DNA of 42,157 bases. Source: Bacteroidota bacterium (GTDB lineage: Bacteria > Bacteroidota > Bacteroidia > Flavobacteriales > Weeksellaceae). The notes under the pieces are model-generated. The model saw nothing but the letters and a program-made list of their open reading frames with translations, was not told where the DNA came from and made no database searches. The stretch covers positions 1 through 42,157 of the forward strand of contig JAEYOX010000007.1 of assembly GCA_023411265.1 (NCBI GenBank), in the 5' to 3' direction. Positions 1 to 7,754 of this stretch are shown piece after piece. The position numbers were made by a program, and so were the translations under genes. How positions within the stretch are numbered: the stretch's first letter is position 1; the number at the start of each line of letters is the position of its first letter.

Positions 1-180
1 CAGGACAACTATAACTATGATGTCGAGCATGCAACTGATTTTTGACCTGATTAATTTTATCTTTTATTTCACGGTATTCCCTACTCAAAAACTTTAGATT
101 CCGCATGATTTTCGTAGGCATATTCCATTGGTTTTATTGACCGCTTAAAACATCGGTAAGTTGTTTAGCGGTTGGTTTGT
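1..180 (-). pseudogene. IS110-like transposase fragment (decayed, runs off left edge)
   Basis: On the minus strand one frame reads AKQLTDVLSGQ, an in-frame TAA (134-136), then MPTKIMRNLKFLSREYREIK and VKNQLHARHHSYS up to the window edge. The pattern (AKQL..LLSG, then a basic helix LSREYR followed by KNQLHA) resembles the region after the DEDD catalytic part of IS110-family transposases. The nonsense codon and the lack of a start point to a relic. The assignment rests on motif memory only. It is not part of the AraC gene that starts at 228 on the other strand. Confidence 0.4.
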
Positions 181-227
181 TTTGGTGCCTGATGCTCCTG
201 AATTTCCTTTGTCTACATCATTACTTC

Positions 228-1070
228 ATGAACTACAGCATTATACAACCCCCACTACATTTAGCTGAATTTATCCGCCAGTTATGGTTTTTGGAATACA
301 GTGCGACTACAGACATCCCATTTGTTCATGATGCCTTTGCGCATCATTGCTGTGAAATTGTTTTCTGTTACAAAGGTGAATTTAGTATTCAAGTTGCCGG
401 TGACAGGAAGAATAAATTAATATCCGGATTTTATGGTCAAACCAAGGAGATAAGCAAAATAACATCCGCAACAAGCTTTGGAGTCTTAGGACTTTATTTG
501 TATCCTTATGCTTTACCACAATTGTTTGGAATTCCGGCAAATGAGCTGACTAACCACTCTATAGATTTAAAAACGCTCTGTGGCCAAGAAGGCGAGATTC
601 TGGAAGAAAGAATAATGCTGGCATCAGGAAATAAACAAAGGGCGCAAATACTATTCAATTTTTTCGAAGCACGGCTGCGCAATATCAGGACGGAATTATC
701 CGTTCTTTGCTCTTCGCTCAAAGCCATTTCCAATCACTATACCCCTATGTCGGTGGAAACATTGGCCTCTAATAATTTTCTCTCTGTTCGCCAATTTGAA
801 CGTAGGCTAAAGGAACTGTCCGGCTTTAGTCCTAAGCAATTTCTGCGTTTGACAAGATTCAACTCTCTTCTTAACAGACCGTGGCAAGACCAAGTCTTTG
901 CGGAAATTGCTTTGGATTTCGGGTATTATGATGAATCTCACTTCAGCCATGATTTTAAAAAGTTTTCCGGTATTAACCCTAAAGATTTTTTTAATCCCTA
1001 TACCATAAAAGCCAGTGACAGAGGAACGGCTAAACTTTCTCAAAGCGACGAAAAATCATCATTTCAATAA
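228..1070 (+). CDS. AraC family transcriptional regulator
   Basis: The protein is 280 residues. The N-terminal sensor part begins MNYSIIQPPLHLAEFIRQLW and resembles the DUF6597-type domain seen in many Bacteroidota AraC proteins. The C-terminal two-helix-turn-helix AraC domain covers roughly residues 165-255, with LASNNFLSVRQFERRLKELS as the first HTH and EIALDFGYYDESHFSHDFKK as the second. The ATG at 228 is preferred over one at 177 because the extra residues are hydrophobic and unlike the family start. The ligand is unknown. The small membrane protein gene at 1151 follows on the same strand and may be a target; that is inference. Confidence 0.85.
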   Translation: MNYSIIQPPLHLAEFIRQLWFLEYSATTDIPFVHDAFAHHCCEIVFCYKGEFSIQVAGDRKNKLISGFYGQTKEISKITSATSFGVLGLYLYPYALPQLFGIPANELTNHSIDLKTLCGQEGEILEERIMLASGNKQRAQILFNFFEARLRNIRTELSVLCSSLKAISNHYTPMSVETLASNNFLSVRQFERRLKELSGFSPKQFLRLTRFNSLLNRPWQDQVFAEIALDFGYYDESHFSHDFKKFSGINPKDFFNPYTIKASDRGTAKLSQSDEKSSFQ

Positions 1071-1150
1071 AGGCACCCAGATTATAAAATGTCGTTTTTA
1101 TACAATTTTAATTGCGCTCAGCATTCTAATTTTGTTTCAAAATAATATTT

Positions 1151-1552
1151 ATGAAAAACTATATTTTGTTTGCTCTGGTGACAAGCTGGTCATTTTTCGC
1201 AAATATTGAATTGGTATCACAAGTCTCAGGTACCCCACCTTCAAATCTTATTAATGAAGGAGGCTATGTGCAGGGTATTACTTTGGCGCGAGGGATAGGG
1301 TTGGTGGAATTGGCAGCAGGAGTATCCAGTCTTATCCTTGCTTTATTGTCTACAAAGAACAGGTCTAAGAAAAGGGCAAAAATAGCACTTACACTAGGTG
1401 GGGCTACCATTCTTCTTAGTGTTATTCATTTTGCTATCACATCTGGGGCTATCTTCGGCTCAGGGAGCGGAAAAGCCGGTGCCATTATCGCAATGATATT
1501 TGGTTTAGTGGGTGTTATTATGGGGTATCGTACACTTCGTTCGACGCATTAA
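1151..1552 (+). CDS. Small membrane protein, possibly DUF6223-like
   Basis: This 133-residue protein has an N-terminal signal-like hydrophobic stretch and three further hydrophobic segments: GLVELAAGVSSLILALL, the IALTLGGATILLSVIHFAI stretch, and GAIIAMIFGLVGVIMGYRTL. The glycine-rich helices with a KNRSKKRAK loop resemble the DUF6223 family of small membrane proteins, but I am not sure. It lies 80 bp after an AraC regulator and 21 bp before the next small gene, so the three may be co-transcribed. No function can be read from the sequence. Confidence 0.6.
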   Translation: MKNYILFALVTSWSFFANIELVSQVSGTPPSNLINEGGYVQGITLARGIGLVELAAGVSSLILALLSTKNRSKKRAKIALTLGGATILLSVIHFAITSGAIFGSGSGKAGAIIAMIFGLVGVIMGYRTLRSTH

Positions 1553-1573
1553 GTAGAAACAAAGTCAGTTATT

Positions 1574-1786
1574 ATGGTATATGTATTTAAAACCACAGTG
1601 AAAATTAAAAAGGAAGTAGAGCGATTGGAGCCGCAATTAAACGAGGTTTTGGAGCAAAATCAATGGAACTTTGATTTAGAGGACTGTGATAAAATTCTTC
1701 GTGTTGAAAGCCTGACCAACGTATGTGATGAGGTGGTAGAAATACTGCAGGAACATGGTTTTGAATGTGAAGAATTGGTGGACTAA
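1574..1786 (+). CDS. Conserved small acidic protein, 70 aa
   Basis: The 70-residue protein starts MVYVFKTTVKIKKEVERLEP and contains NQWNFDLEDCDKILRVES, ending in HGFECEELVD. The order of a strand, a helix rich in K/E, a strand with DLEDCDKILR and a final helix fits a ferredoxin-like (HMA-type) fold, which is common in unannotated Flavobacteriia proteins of this size. It has no CxxC metal site. Function is unknown. It follows the membrane protein at 1151 by 21 bp. Confidence 0.6.
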   Translation: MVYVFKTTVKIKKEVERLEPQLNEVLEQNQWNFDLEDCDKILRVESLTNVCDEVVEILQEHGFECEELVD

Positions 1787-2008
1787 TTTTACATAGCCAT
1801 CTTTTATCAACCGGATAAAAAAACCTGTGTCCAACATGGTAAATTGAAATTATTATAATTAAGGGCCAGGAGATCGGCCATTATTGTAAGCAAGATTTAT
1901 TGCGGAGGTGATTAAGTTGTCTCCCAATATTTCAACATTTACAGAAAATCCTTAAAAAATAAACTGCGCGGTACAGTTACCCCCGAAAACAGGCTAGTAG
2001 GTTTGCCA

Positions 2009-2764
2009 TCATACCCAGCCTTCTCTTATGGCCTTCACCAGAAGTTCCTGTACGTTATGGCAACCTGATTTATGCAAAATATTCTTTCTGTGATTGCGAA
2101 TGGTATGTATGCTCCTGTTGAGCTGTTCTGCGATGGCTTCGCTACTCATTCCCTGCACCATATAATGAAGAATTTCAGTTTCACGCATTGAAAATAAGTT
2201 GGAGGAAAGCATGAACTCTTCATTCAGATGCACATTGTAGTATGATGGAGCACCCTGCATGCCGATAAAGGAAAGTTTTGGTATTCCGTTAATATTCAGG
2301 TGAGTTAAATCTGTAAAAATCCCCAATGTACGTACACCACCTTCGGGGAAATAATAGATGGGTACAATTTGTTGCTGCACTCTTTTATAATCGCCTTCTC
2401 TGGTTTTTAAACGATAATCGTAGGCAAATTTGTATTTGAAGAACAGATCGGGAGATAAGCCGGAAAAAAACCTTACGGCATTTTGCTCGTAATGGTAATA
2501 ATAGGGCAAATCTTCGGTATGGAGATTCTCTAAAACCAAAGACAGCCTGAAATCTTCCGGTGGGTAGCCCAGCATTTTTTCCACATTGGGACTTACATAC
2601 TCCATTTCTGTAGTACGCGTATTGAAGATGACATAAAAGTACTCCCCGAAATGGAAGACATCCATATAACGGTTAATAAGTTCTTTCTGCGAAAGATCGA
2701 TCTGCCCGGTTACTGCCTTTGGAATGTTCACCCAAATATCCCGGAGTTTATTGACTTTATCCAT
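2009..2764 (-). CDS. PAS domain LuxR-type transcriptional regulator
   Basis: This 251-residue protein has a PAS-like sensor in the first 150 residues (YFYVIFNTRTTEMEYVSPNV, then MLGYPPEDF) and a C-terminal LuxR HTH at about residues 190-251. The HTH contains SMRETEILHYMVQGMSSEAI and SIHTIRNHRKNILHKSG. There is no receiver domain, so it probably senses a ligand through PAS rather than a phosphoryl group. Such proteins are common single-component regulators in Chryseobacterium and relatives. It is divergent from the secreted-protein gene starting at 2863, so control of the island by it is possible but unproven. Confidence 0.85.
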   Translation of the reverse strand: MDKVNKLRDIWVNIPKAVTGQIDLSQKELINRYMDVFHFGEYFYVIFNTRTTEMEYVSPNVEKMLGYPPEDFRLSLVLENLHTEDLPYYYHYEQNAVRFFSGLSPDLFFKYKFAYDYRLKTREGDYKRVQQQIVPIYYFPEGGVRTLGIFTDLTHLNINGIPKLSFIGMQGAPSYYNVHLNEEFMLSSNLFSMRETEILHYMVQGMSSEAIAEQLNRSIHTIRNHRKNILHKSGCHNVQELLVKAIREGWV

Positions 2765-2810
2765 TACCTGCCGTTTTTATTTGAAGAAATAGCTAGAGGT
2801 AGTTATTTTT

Positions 2811-2836
2811 TTGTGAATATATAAAATTTATATTTG
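2811..2836 (+). promoter_or_regulatory. Candidate Bacteroidota-type promoter for the 2863 gene
   Basis: A perfect TAnnTTTG -7 box (TATATTTG, 2829-2836) lies 27 bp before the ATG at 2863. A TTG within a T run sits at 2811-2813, a slightly short 15 bp from the -7 box. Confidence 0.45.
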
Positions 2837-2862
2837 GTAAAAACAAGTTAGGAAGAAATAAT

Positions 2863-3652
2863 ATGAAAAATCATTTACTTTCTTTTACAACGCTACTCCT
2901 CTCTACGGCTGCATTTTCACAAAACCATCTAATTGCCTTTACAAAAACCAAAGGTAACGGTGGTTGTAACGATATGAACTATCAAAAGATACTATTGAAG
3001 GACAAAGACGATTATTACAAACAATCTACAGCATTGAGCAAACAGGCAGCGGCATCTAACCAATCGTACAAAGATTATTATGTTTCGGCACAGGATTTTG
3101 CCATAGTGGTGGAGTACACCGGACAGCATTATGATGGCAGTTGTACATTCAGAAAATATGAATTTGCACGAGGAAAAAAATCTCTTGAAGAAGCGAGAGC
3201 ATTTATTCAAAAACAATCAACCAATTTCAAAGGTTTGTATGCCAGCGCACCTCAAGAAGTCTCCGTTTTTGGCACTATTTCAGGAACTACTGAAGTTTCT
3301 AAAAGCGAAAAACAGTTGGGAGATCTCCACGCCAAATTTTATACAGCGGATAAAAACACAAAAAAACAAATTGTTGCCCAACTAAAAAACAATAATACCA
3401 CCAAAAATAGAAACTTTAGACAGTAACCAAAAAGTCATCAGCCAAAAAACCGAAATTATAAAGAAAGGAAGTTCGCTAACCCAAAACTATGGCGAAGCCG
3501 CCTATTACCACGTTTTTGTTTCTGACAGTTACGAAGAAGCCATAACCGAAAGCCCCGGTTTTATAGAAACTGTTAAACATTGGATAAAAGAATGGCTTTT
3601 AAAAAAGGAAGATGTAAACGAAACACACTCTGCCGTAGGTGTAAGAGGATAG
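2863..3652 (+). pseudogene. Secreted protein gene with a +1 frameshift
   Basis: The first frame (2863-3426) encodes a signal peptide MKNHLLSFTTLLLSTAAFSQ and about 167 mature residues, then stops. From about 3390 the +1 frame stays open to a TAG at 3650-3652 and reads like the natural continuation (KIETLDSNQKVISQKTEIIK, YGEAAYYHVFVSDSYEEAI, HWIKEWLLKKEDV). Removing one A from the six-A run at 3384-3389 joins the two into about 262 residues. The second frame has a stop just upstream of that run, which places the shift there or in the next A run. I do not recognise the family. It is the first gene of the exported-protein island and starts behind a good -7 box. Confidence 0.65.
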
Positions 3653-3726
3653 TCTTTTTTTTAGAAAACACGTAATAGAGAATAAATAACAGATAACAAC
3701 GTATCAACAATTAAATTTTAATAATT

Positions 3727-4419
3727 ATGAAAAAAGTAAACATCATTCAGAAATTAGGACTTGCCTTAATGCTATTTATGGCAACCACAGTATTTAACTA
3801 TGCAGTTGCACAAAAATATGGAGGCAGTGCTTATGTACATGTAAAAAATAACATAGGAGAAAAGATGGTCATAAATGCCGTAATTTTTTGCGAATATTCA
3901 AACGAATCTGAAGCAAAAAGTAGATTGCGTGCAGACTTGCACCGATATATGGCAGGAAATCAAAAAATAGATGGAGCGATTATATACGATATAAATTGGT
4001 GTAATGATGACGATAAAAAAAAATATGGTGGTTCTGCAACGGCAACAGCTCTTTCAACCTCCGGTGATACCAGAACAATAAATGTAAATATTGATTGTAA
4101 ATATTCGACTAAAGCCTTTGCAAAAAAACAACTTGAACAAGAGTTTTTTCGAAGTACAAGAGGAAATGAACATATTGTATCACCATATATATTCGACTTA
4201 GATTCTTGTGAATTATGGCAGGCATGCAAAACGCACAGGCACAGACCAAAGAAGAAACCATCGCCTGGATTAAAGAAAAATTGGAGAGTTCTACAAAAAT
4301 ACGGTATTGCCCTGTGGGAAAAATTAAAGTTAGCTCCATTACAGAATGCTCAATTACAGTCACATATCAATGTGAAAGATATGATGGGCTTAAAGATGAG
4401 TCAGAAACTTTTCCAATAA
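3727..4419 (+). CDS. Secreted protein with two YGGSA repeats, 3' end replaced out of frame
   Basis: A signal peptide ends at NYAVAQ near residue 28. Two similar units of about 66 residues follow. The first runs KYGGSAYVHV to IYDINWCND and the second KYGGSATATA to IFDLDSCE; both have a cysteine in the middle (IFCEYS and IDCKYS) and one near the end. After DSCE, at about 4212, the reading frame enters DNA that belongs to another gene family and is read in the wrong frame. The last 68 or so residues (from LWQACKTHRH) are therefore probably not native. The true C-terminus seems lost by recombination. The function of the repeat is unknown; the paired cysteines suggest disulfides in an exported protein. 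Confidence 0.6.
   Translation: MKKVNIIQKLGLALMLFMATTVFNYAVAQKYGGSAYVHVKNNIGEKMVINAVIFCEYSNESEAKSRLRADLHRYMAGNQKIDGAIIYDINWCNDDDKKKYGGSATATALSTSGDTRTINVNIDCKYSTKAFAKKQLEQEFFRSTRGNEHIVSPYIFDLDSCELWQACKTHRHRPKKKPSPGLKKNWRVLQKYGIALWEKLKLAPLQNAQLQSHINVKDMMGLKMSQKLFQ
4213..4285 (+). repeat. 73-bp block identical to 7307-7379
   Basis: The stretch beginning TTATGGCAGGCATGC and ending in AAATTGGA reads identically at 7307-7379, where it encodes the end of a signal peptide and the KEETIAWIKEKLE segment. Here it abuts the YGGSA-repeat gene and marks the recombination joint. Confidence 0.8.
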
Positions 4420-4607
4420 AGAATGTTAAGATTGGTAGTGGTGGAATGTTGAGCTATCCGGGGGAAATGGTAATTGATAATTATGGGCATAGATCCCAAT
4501 TAACATCAGTAAACATTATTGAGACTGAATTAAACTTAAAGGCCCGCTTTCAAAATGCAATGAACCACTTGGCCACTTTTTGTGAAGAGAAAAAACAAAC
4601 ATTTTAA
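4215..4607 (+). CDS. 5'-truncated member of the AQTKEETI secreted family
   Basis: The frame encodes MAGMQNAQAQTKEETIAWIK and ends NAMNHLATFCEEKKQTF. The intact paralogue at 7270 has 13 more residues in front (MKSIITLCLTLFF), which complete a signal peptide. Here they are missing because the upstream DNA is the YGGSA gene. The ORF lies inside the 3727 frame in another phase, so expression and export are doubtful. The middle (residues 25-110) differs from all paralogues. It shares the N-terminal KEETI helix and the C-terminal A.NHLATFCEE helix with the 7270 protein. Confidence 0.5.
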   Translation: MAGMQNAQAQTKEETIAWIKEKLESSTKIRYCPVGKIKVSSITECSITVTYQCERYDGLKDESETFPIKNVKIGSGGMLSYPGEMVIDNYGHRSQLTSVNIIETELNLKARFQNAMNHLATFCEEKKQTF

Positions 4608-4636
4608 CTATTAAAAATTTAGAAATTATGAAATCA
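4601..4636 (+). repeat. Intergenic repeat shared with 7244-7278
   Basis: The stop-to-start junction (ATTTTAACTATTAAAA, then TTTAGAAATTATGAAATCA) recurs at 7244-7278 with one gap and two substitutions by eye. It joins one family member to the next gene and is a plausible site for homologous exchange. Confidence 0.6.
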
Positions 4637-6049
4637 CGACTATTAATTGTCATGATGCTGGCTGGCTGTTGTTATGGATGGGGGCAGGATAACAAAAAAT
4701 TTGGAGTTGTACAAAATGTAAGCGACCCATTAGATATTCAACCAAAAGATTCAGTAGTGATTTCTGAAAATCAAAAAGTGATAGATAGTCTAAAAAGAAT
4801 TATAAACCAGCAGAGTGACGCTGTTGAAATTGGGGAGGTTCATAGTAGTAATTATGCAATTATTTTTAAAAAATATTTTCCAGTTGATGAGATAACTGAT
4901 TTTGAATTAGTACGAGAGAGAATAAATGACTCAATTAAAAAGAAGAAGCTTTATCAAAAGGTAGAACTAATTGCAAATAAAGATCTTATTGCGAAAAAAA
5001 AATATTGGAAAAATAATGACAGCATAATCTTTGCCAAAAAAGGGGAAAAATACACTCTAAAAATAGGGTATATTGATAGTATTTCTATCGCAATTAACGA
5101 AGGTGTTATAGAACATATTCGCGTTCATACTAAAGAAGGAGATATTTTCACCAACGGTAGTTCACCAATACCATTATTGACCATCGAGAAAAGATTTGAA
5201 GATAAACTAATAAATCCAAGAGACGGTAGTTTTATTTTTTTAAAAGACGCTGTTTATTTTGAAGCGAATAGAAGATTTAATTACTTTCCTGAAAACAGTG
5301 AGCTAAAGTTAAAAAATACCTTAAAGGAGGATGGTACAATAGTTACGAGTTCGAAAAAATTAGTGACAGAAAATGGAATTAATTCTTTGGTCAATTTGCA
5401 GGTGTATTCTGATTTGTTAGGTGTATTTGGAAATGAAGCCAACGGAATTATCCAATTCGAAGCCAACTCGAAATTTTATTTACATCGTGGAAATTACAAT
5501 AATACATATATCTATAAGCCAGGCGATGCAATAGAACCCTTTTTTCATTTCAGCAGAATTGACAGTAAATTTGATACAATTGCGGTTTCAGCAGGACAAC
5601 AAGTAAACCGAATGGAATTATTCAGACGCTATACCTACGCAGTCGGACTTGATATAAATCTTTTTCGTGCAGATTTCCGACCTCATAATTCTTTTGAGAT
5701 AAAAGCAGGATATATGTACAGTTCAAGTAATCTTAATGTAGAAGGTAATAAAATTACAGCAAGTTTACATACTCCTTATGGAGAACTTGTGCTAAAAAGT
5801 AAAAAACTCAATAATTTCGCATTGGATTTAAGAGGGAGGTTTCTTTTTCAGAAACTAAATAAAAATGAAATAATTGAAAATGATGAATGGAATCAGCTCA
5901 TATCATTTAGAGCGGGAATTTCGTACTTTCCGAATAAAATGAAATCAGATAAAATCTTCCTACGGTTTGTCAATTATTTGAATTTATCCGACAGAAAAGA
6001 AGATTTTTCATTACTACAACTTGGCTTTAGTAAAGCTATCTCTTTCTAA
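4628..6049 (+). CDS. Probable outer-membrane beta-barrel protein
   Basis: This 473-residue exported protein has signal peptide MKSRLLIVMMLAGCCYGWGQ. Residues 40-230 form a charged periplasm-like region. The C-terminal half alternates hydrophobic and polar residues with aromatic ends (RYTYAVGLDINLFRADF, FEIKAGYMYSSSNLNV, DLRGRFLFQKL, SFRAGISYFPNKM) and finishes LLQLGFSKAISF. A terminal phenylalanine after a last amphipathic strand is the usual outer-membrane barrel signal. The gene sits 20 bp after the truncated family member at 4215 and before three small secreted proteins. I do not recognise the family. Confidence 0.6.
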   Translation: MKSRLLIVMMLAGCCYGWGQDNKKFGVVQNVSDPLDIQPKDSVVISENQKVIDSLKRIINQQSDAVEIGEVHSSNYAIIFKKYFPVDEITDFELVRERINDSIKKKKLYQKVELIANKDLIAKKKYWKNNDSIIFAKKGEKYTLKIGYIDSISIAINEGVIEHIRVHTKEGDIFTNGSSPIPLLTIEKRFEDKLINPRDGSFIFLKDAVYFEANRRFNYFPENSELKLKNTLKEDGTIVTSSKKLVTENGINSLVNLQVYSDLLGVFGNEANGIIQFEANSKFYLHRGNYNNTYIYKPGDAIEPFFHFSRIDSKFDTIAVSAGQQVNRMELFRRYTYAVGLDINLFRADFRPHNSFEIKAGYMYSSSNLNVEGNKITASLHTPYGELVLKSKKLNNFALDLRGRFLFQKLNKNEIIENDEWNQLISFRAGISYFPNKMKSDKIFLRFVNYLNLSDRKEDFSLLQLGFSKAISF

Positions 6050-6068
6050 ATATAAAATCACAAAAAAC

Positions 6069-6695
6069 ATGAAAACAACAACAATCATTACTTTGCTATT
6101 GCTAGTATTAAACAGCACTGCTTTTACACAAGATCTACCGGACAAAAAAACAACTCAAAATTATATTAAAAAGATTTTTGATGATACCTATGATTTTGAT
6201 GAAGTATGCCAAAACGGTACAATCTTTAAGATAACTTCAGCACCCATGCCGAATTATTATAATTGGGTTTCCTATGAGTTAATATTTTATAGTAATGGAA
6301 CTTCAAAATTATCTTTTGTGCGAAAATCTAGTGGTGTTCCCTGTTCTTATGGCTATCGTTATACCGATATTAATTGGGCAAAATTGCAAAGTATTCAAGA
6401 CTATGAAGGTTTTCCTAATAATCCAGTTAGGGATAATTCTTCAGTTAAATTTTTAAGATTAAACTTTTTGCCAAACAGTGTTTTAAGGACCGGTTATGTT
6501 GGTCACGCTGGCCAAAATTGTCATTCTGAGGAAGGGTTTTCGAATAGTATTAATTCTGAGCCGGAACCTGTAAGTTATATTTTGTTTCCTTATAAAAATG
6601 AAGAAGGTCTTGTAAAAAAATTAGTTAGAGCATTATACCATTTAGGCAAATTAGAAAAAGAAGAACAAACCAGCAATGACCCTTTTGCAGAATAA
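6069..6695 (+). CDS. Small secreted protein, hypothetical
   Basis: The 208-residue protein begins MKTTTIITLLLLVLNSTAFT, a clear signal peptide. The ATG at 6069 is chosen over one at 6021, which lies inside the preceding gene. The mature part is strand-rich with two cysteines (CQNG, VPCSYGYRY) and a later CHSE. It ends in EEGLVKKLVRALYHLGKLEK, a helix like those ending the neighbouring paralogues. It may thus be a distant member of the same family. Function is unknown. Confidence 0.65.
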   Translation: MKTTTIITLLLLVLNSTAFTQDLPDKKTTQNYIKKIFDDTYDFDEVCQNGTIFKITSAPMPNYYNWVSYELIFYSNGTSKLSFVRKSSGVPCSYGYRYTDINWAKLQSIQDYEGFPNNPVRDNSSVKFLRLNFLPNSVLRTGYVGHAGQNCHSEEGFSNSINSEPEPVSYILFPYKNEEGLVKKLVRALYHLGKLEKEEQTSNDPFAE

Positions 6696-6713
6696 AAAAT
6701 TAATAAAAAAATC

Positions 6714-7250
6714 ATGAAATCAATCATCACATTATGCCTTACCCTATTTTTTATAGCAGGCATGCAAAGTACACAAGCACAGACTAAGGAAGAAACCATA
6801 CAGTGGCTGAATGACTATGGAAAGACAATTGATATAAGTGGGTATATAGAAGAAGATATCACTGCTATAGCTTATGTTAATTTTACTGGTTATGACGGAG
6901 AATACTTGAATTTTTATATCAAAGAATATCATGGTAAATTTGGCAATATGGAAAAAGAATATACAATTTTGCCAAAAGATATTCTATTTACTGAAGTTTC
7001 AACATTAGGAGAAAATCCGTTTGTTCTTAAAGGGAAACCAAGCTCTTTTTTCTTTTCAGGTCGAGCTATCGGCGAACGCATTTCTTTCTTAGGAGGTGCT
7101 AAAACAGATAATAGTAAACAATCTTCCATGTTTATTTATTTTTCAGAAAAAAATTCTAAAGACGCTCAAAGACTCATCAAAGCCATCATGCATCTCGCAA
7201 AACTTAGTGGAGCAGATCCACTGCCTAAAGTAACGGAAAATACATTTTAA
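6714..7250 (+). CDS. Secreted AQTKEETI family protein (paralogue B)
   Basis: This 178-residue protein begins MKSIITLCLTLFFIAGMQST followed by QAQTKEETIQWLNDYGK. The signal peptide DNA is almost identical to that of the next gene at 7270. The middle is a different, strand-rich sequence (YVNFTGYDGEYLNFYIKEYH, TDNSKQSSMFIYFSEK). The C-terminal helix AQRLIKAIMHLAKL matches the family pattern. It lies 18 bp after the 6069 gene and 19 bp before the 7270 gene, so the four genes from 4628 likely form one operon. Role unknown. Confidence 0.7.
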   Translation: MKSIITLCLTLFFIAGMQSTQAQTKEETIQWLNDYGKTIDISGYIEEDITAIAYVNFTGYDGEYLNFYIKEYHGKFGNMEKEYTILPKDILFTEVSTLGENPFVLKGKPSSFFFSGRAIGERISFLGGAKTDNSKQSSMFIYFSEKNSKDAQRLIKAIMHLAKLSGADPLPKVTENTF

Positions 7251-7278
7251 CTATTAAAACTTAGAAATCATGAAATCA
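7244..7278 (+). repeat. Intergenic repeat shared with 4601-4636
   Basis: This is the second copy of the stop-to-start junction sequence described at 4601. It includes the stop region of the 6714 gene and the first codons of the 7270 gene. Confidence 0.6.
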
Positions 7279-7701
7279 ATCATCACATTATGCCTTACCC
7301 TATTTTTTATGGCAGGCATGCAAAACGCACAGGCACAGACCAAAGAAGAAACCATCGCCTGGATTAAAGAAAAATTGGAAAAATACGGAGGTTATACAAG
7401 TGGCTCAAGTGTTTACACCAATGTGAACGTAAGCCCCTGTCTTATTAGCTATGTTGAAAAAATAAATGATAAGATTTATCCCGCACATTTTAATCCCAGC
7501 AAAGCTCAATGGACTAATGATGTTGATTTTGCTGTAATTGCTGATCCAAAAGTGATCACAAAAACTAGTGTTGGTGGTACAACCTATCAAGCATTAATAT
7601 TGCATATTAGAGAAGGAGAATCCAAATTACGCGATCGTATGGTAAAGGCGCTTAATCACCTGGCCACTTTTTGTGAAGAAACCAAAAATGAAGCGTTTTA
7701 A
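7270..7701 (+). CDS. Secreted AQTKEETI family protein (paralogue C)
   Basis: The 143-residue protein has the complete signal peptide MKSIITLCLTLFFMAGMQNA followed by QAQTKEETIAWIKEKLEKYG. The central part reads VNVSPCLISYVEKINDKIYP and ALILHIREGESKLRD. The end RDRMVKALNHLATFCEETK is the family helix, and its last part closely matches the tail of the 4215 frame. The conserved two ends around a variable middle suggest recombination among copies. It is not a family I can name. Confidence 0.7.
   Translation: MKSIITLCLTLFFMAGMQNAQAQTKEETIAWIKEKLEKYGGYTSGSSVYTNVNVSPCLISYVEKINDKIYPAHFNPSKAQWTNDVDFAVIADPKVITKTSVGGTTYQALILHIREGESKLRDRMVKALNHLATFCEETKNEAF
7307..7379 (+). repeat. 73-bp block identical to 4213-4285
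   Basis: This is the native copy of the block, in frame with the complete signal peptide. It is the likely donor, or sister of the donor, for the joint at 4213. Confidence 0.8.
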
Positions 7702-7754
7702 CAATACACACAACATCAACCGGAGTCTAAAACTGCGGTCATAATAACATCCCT

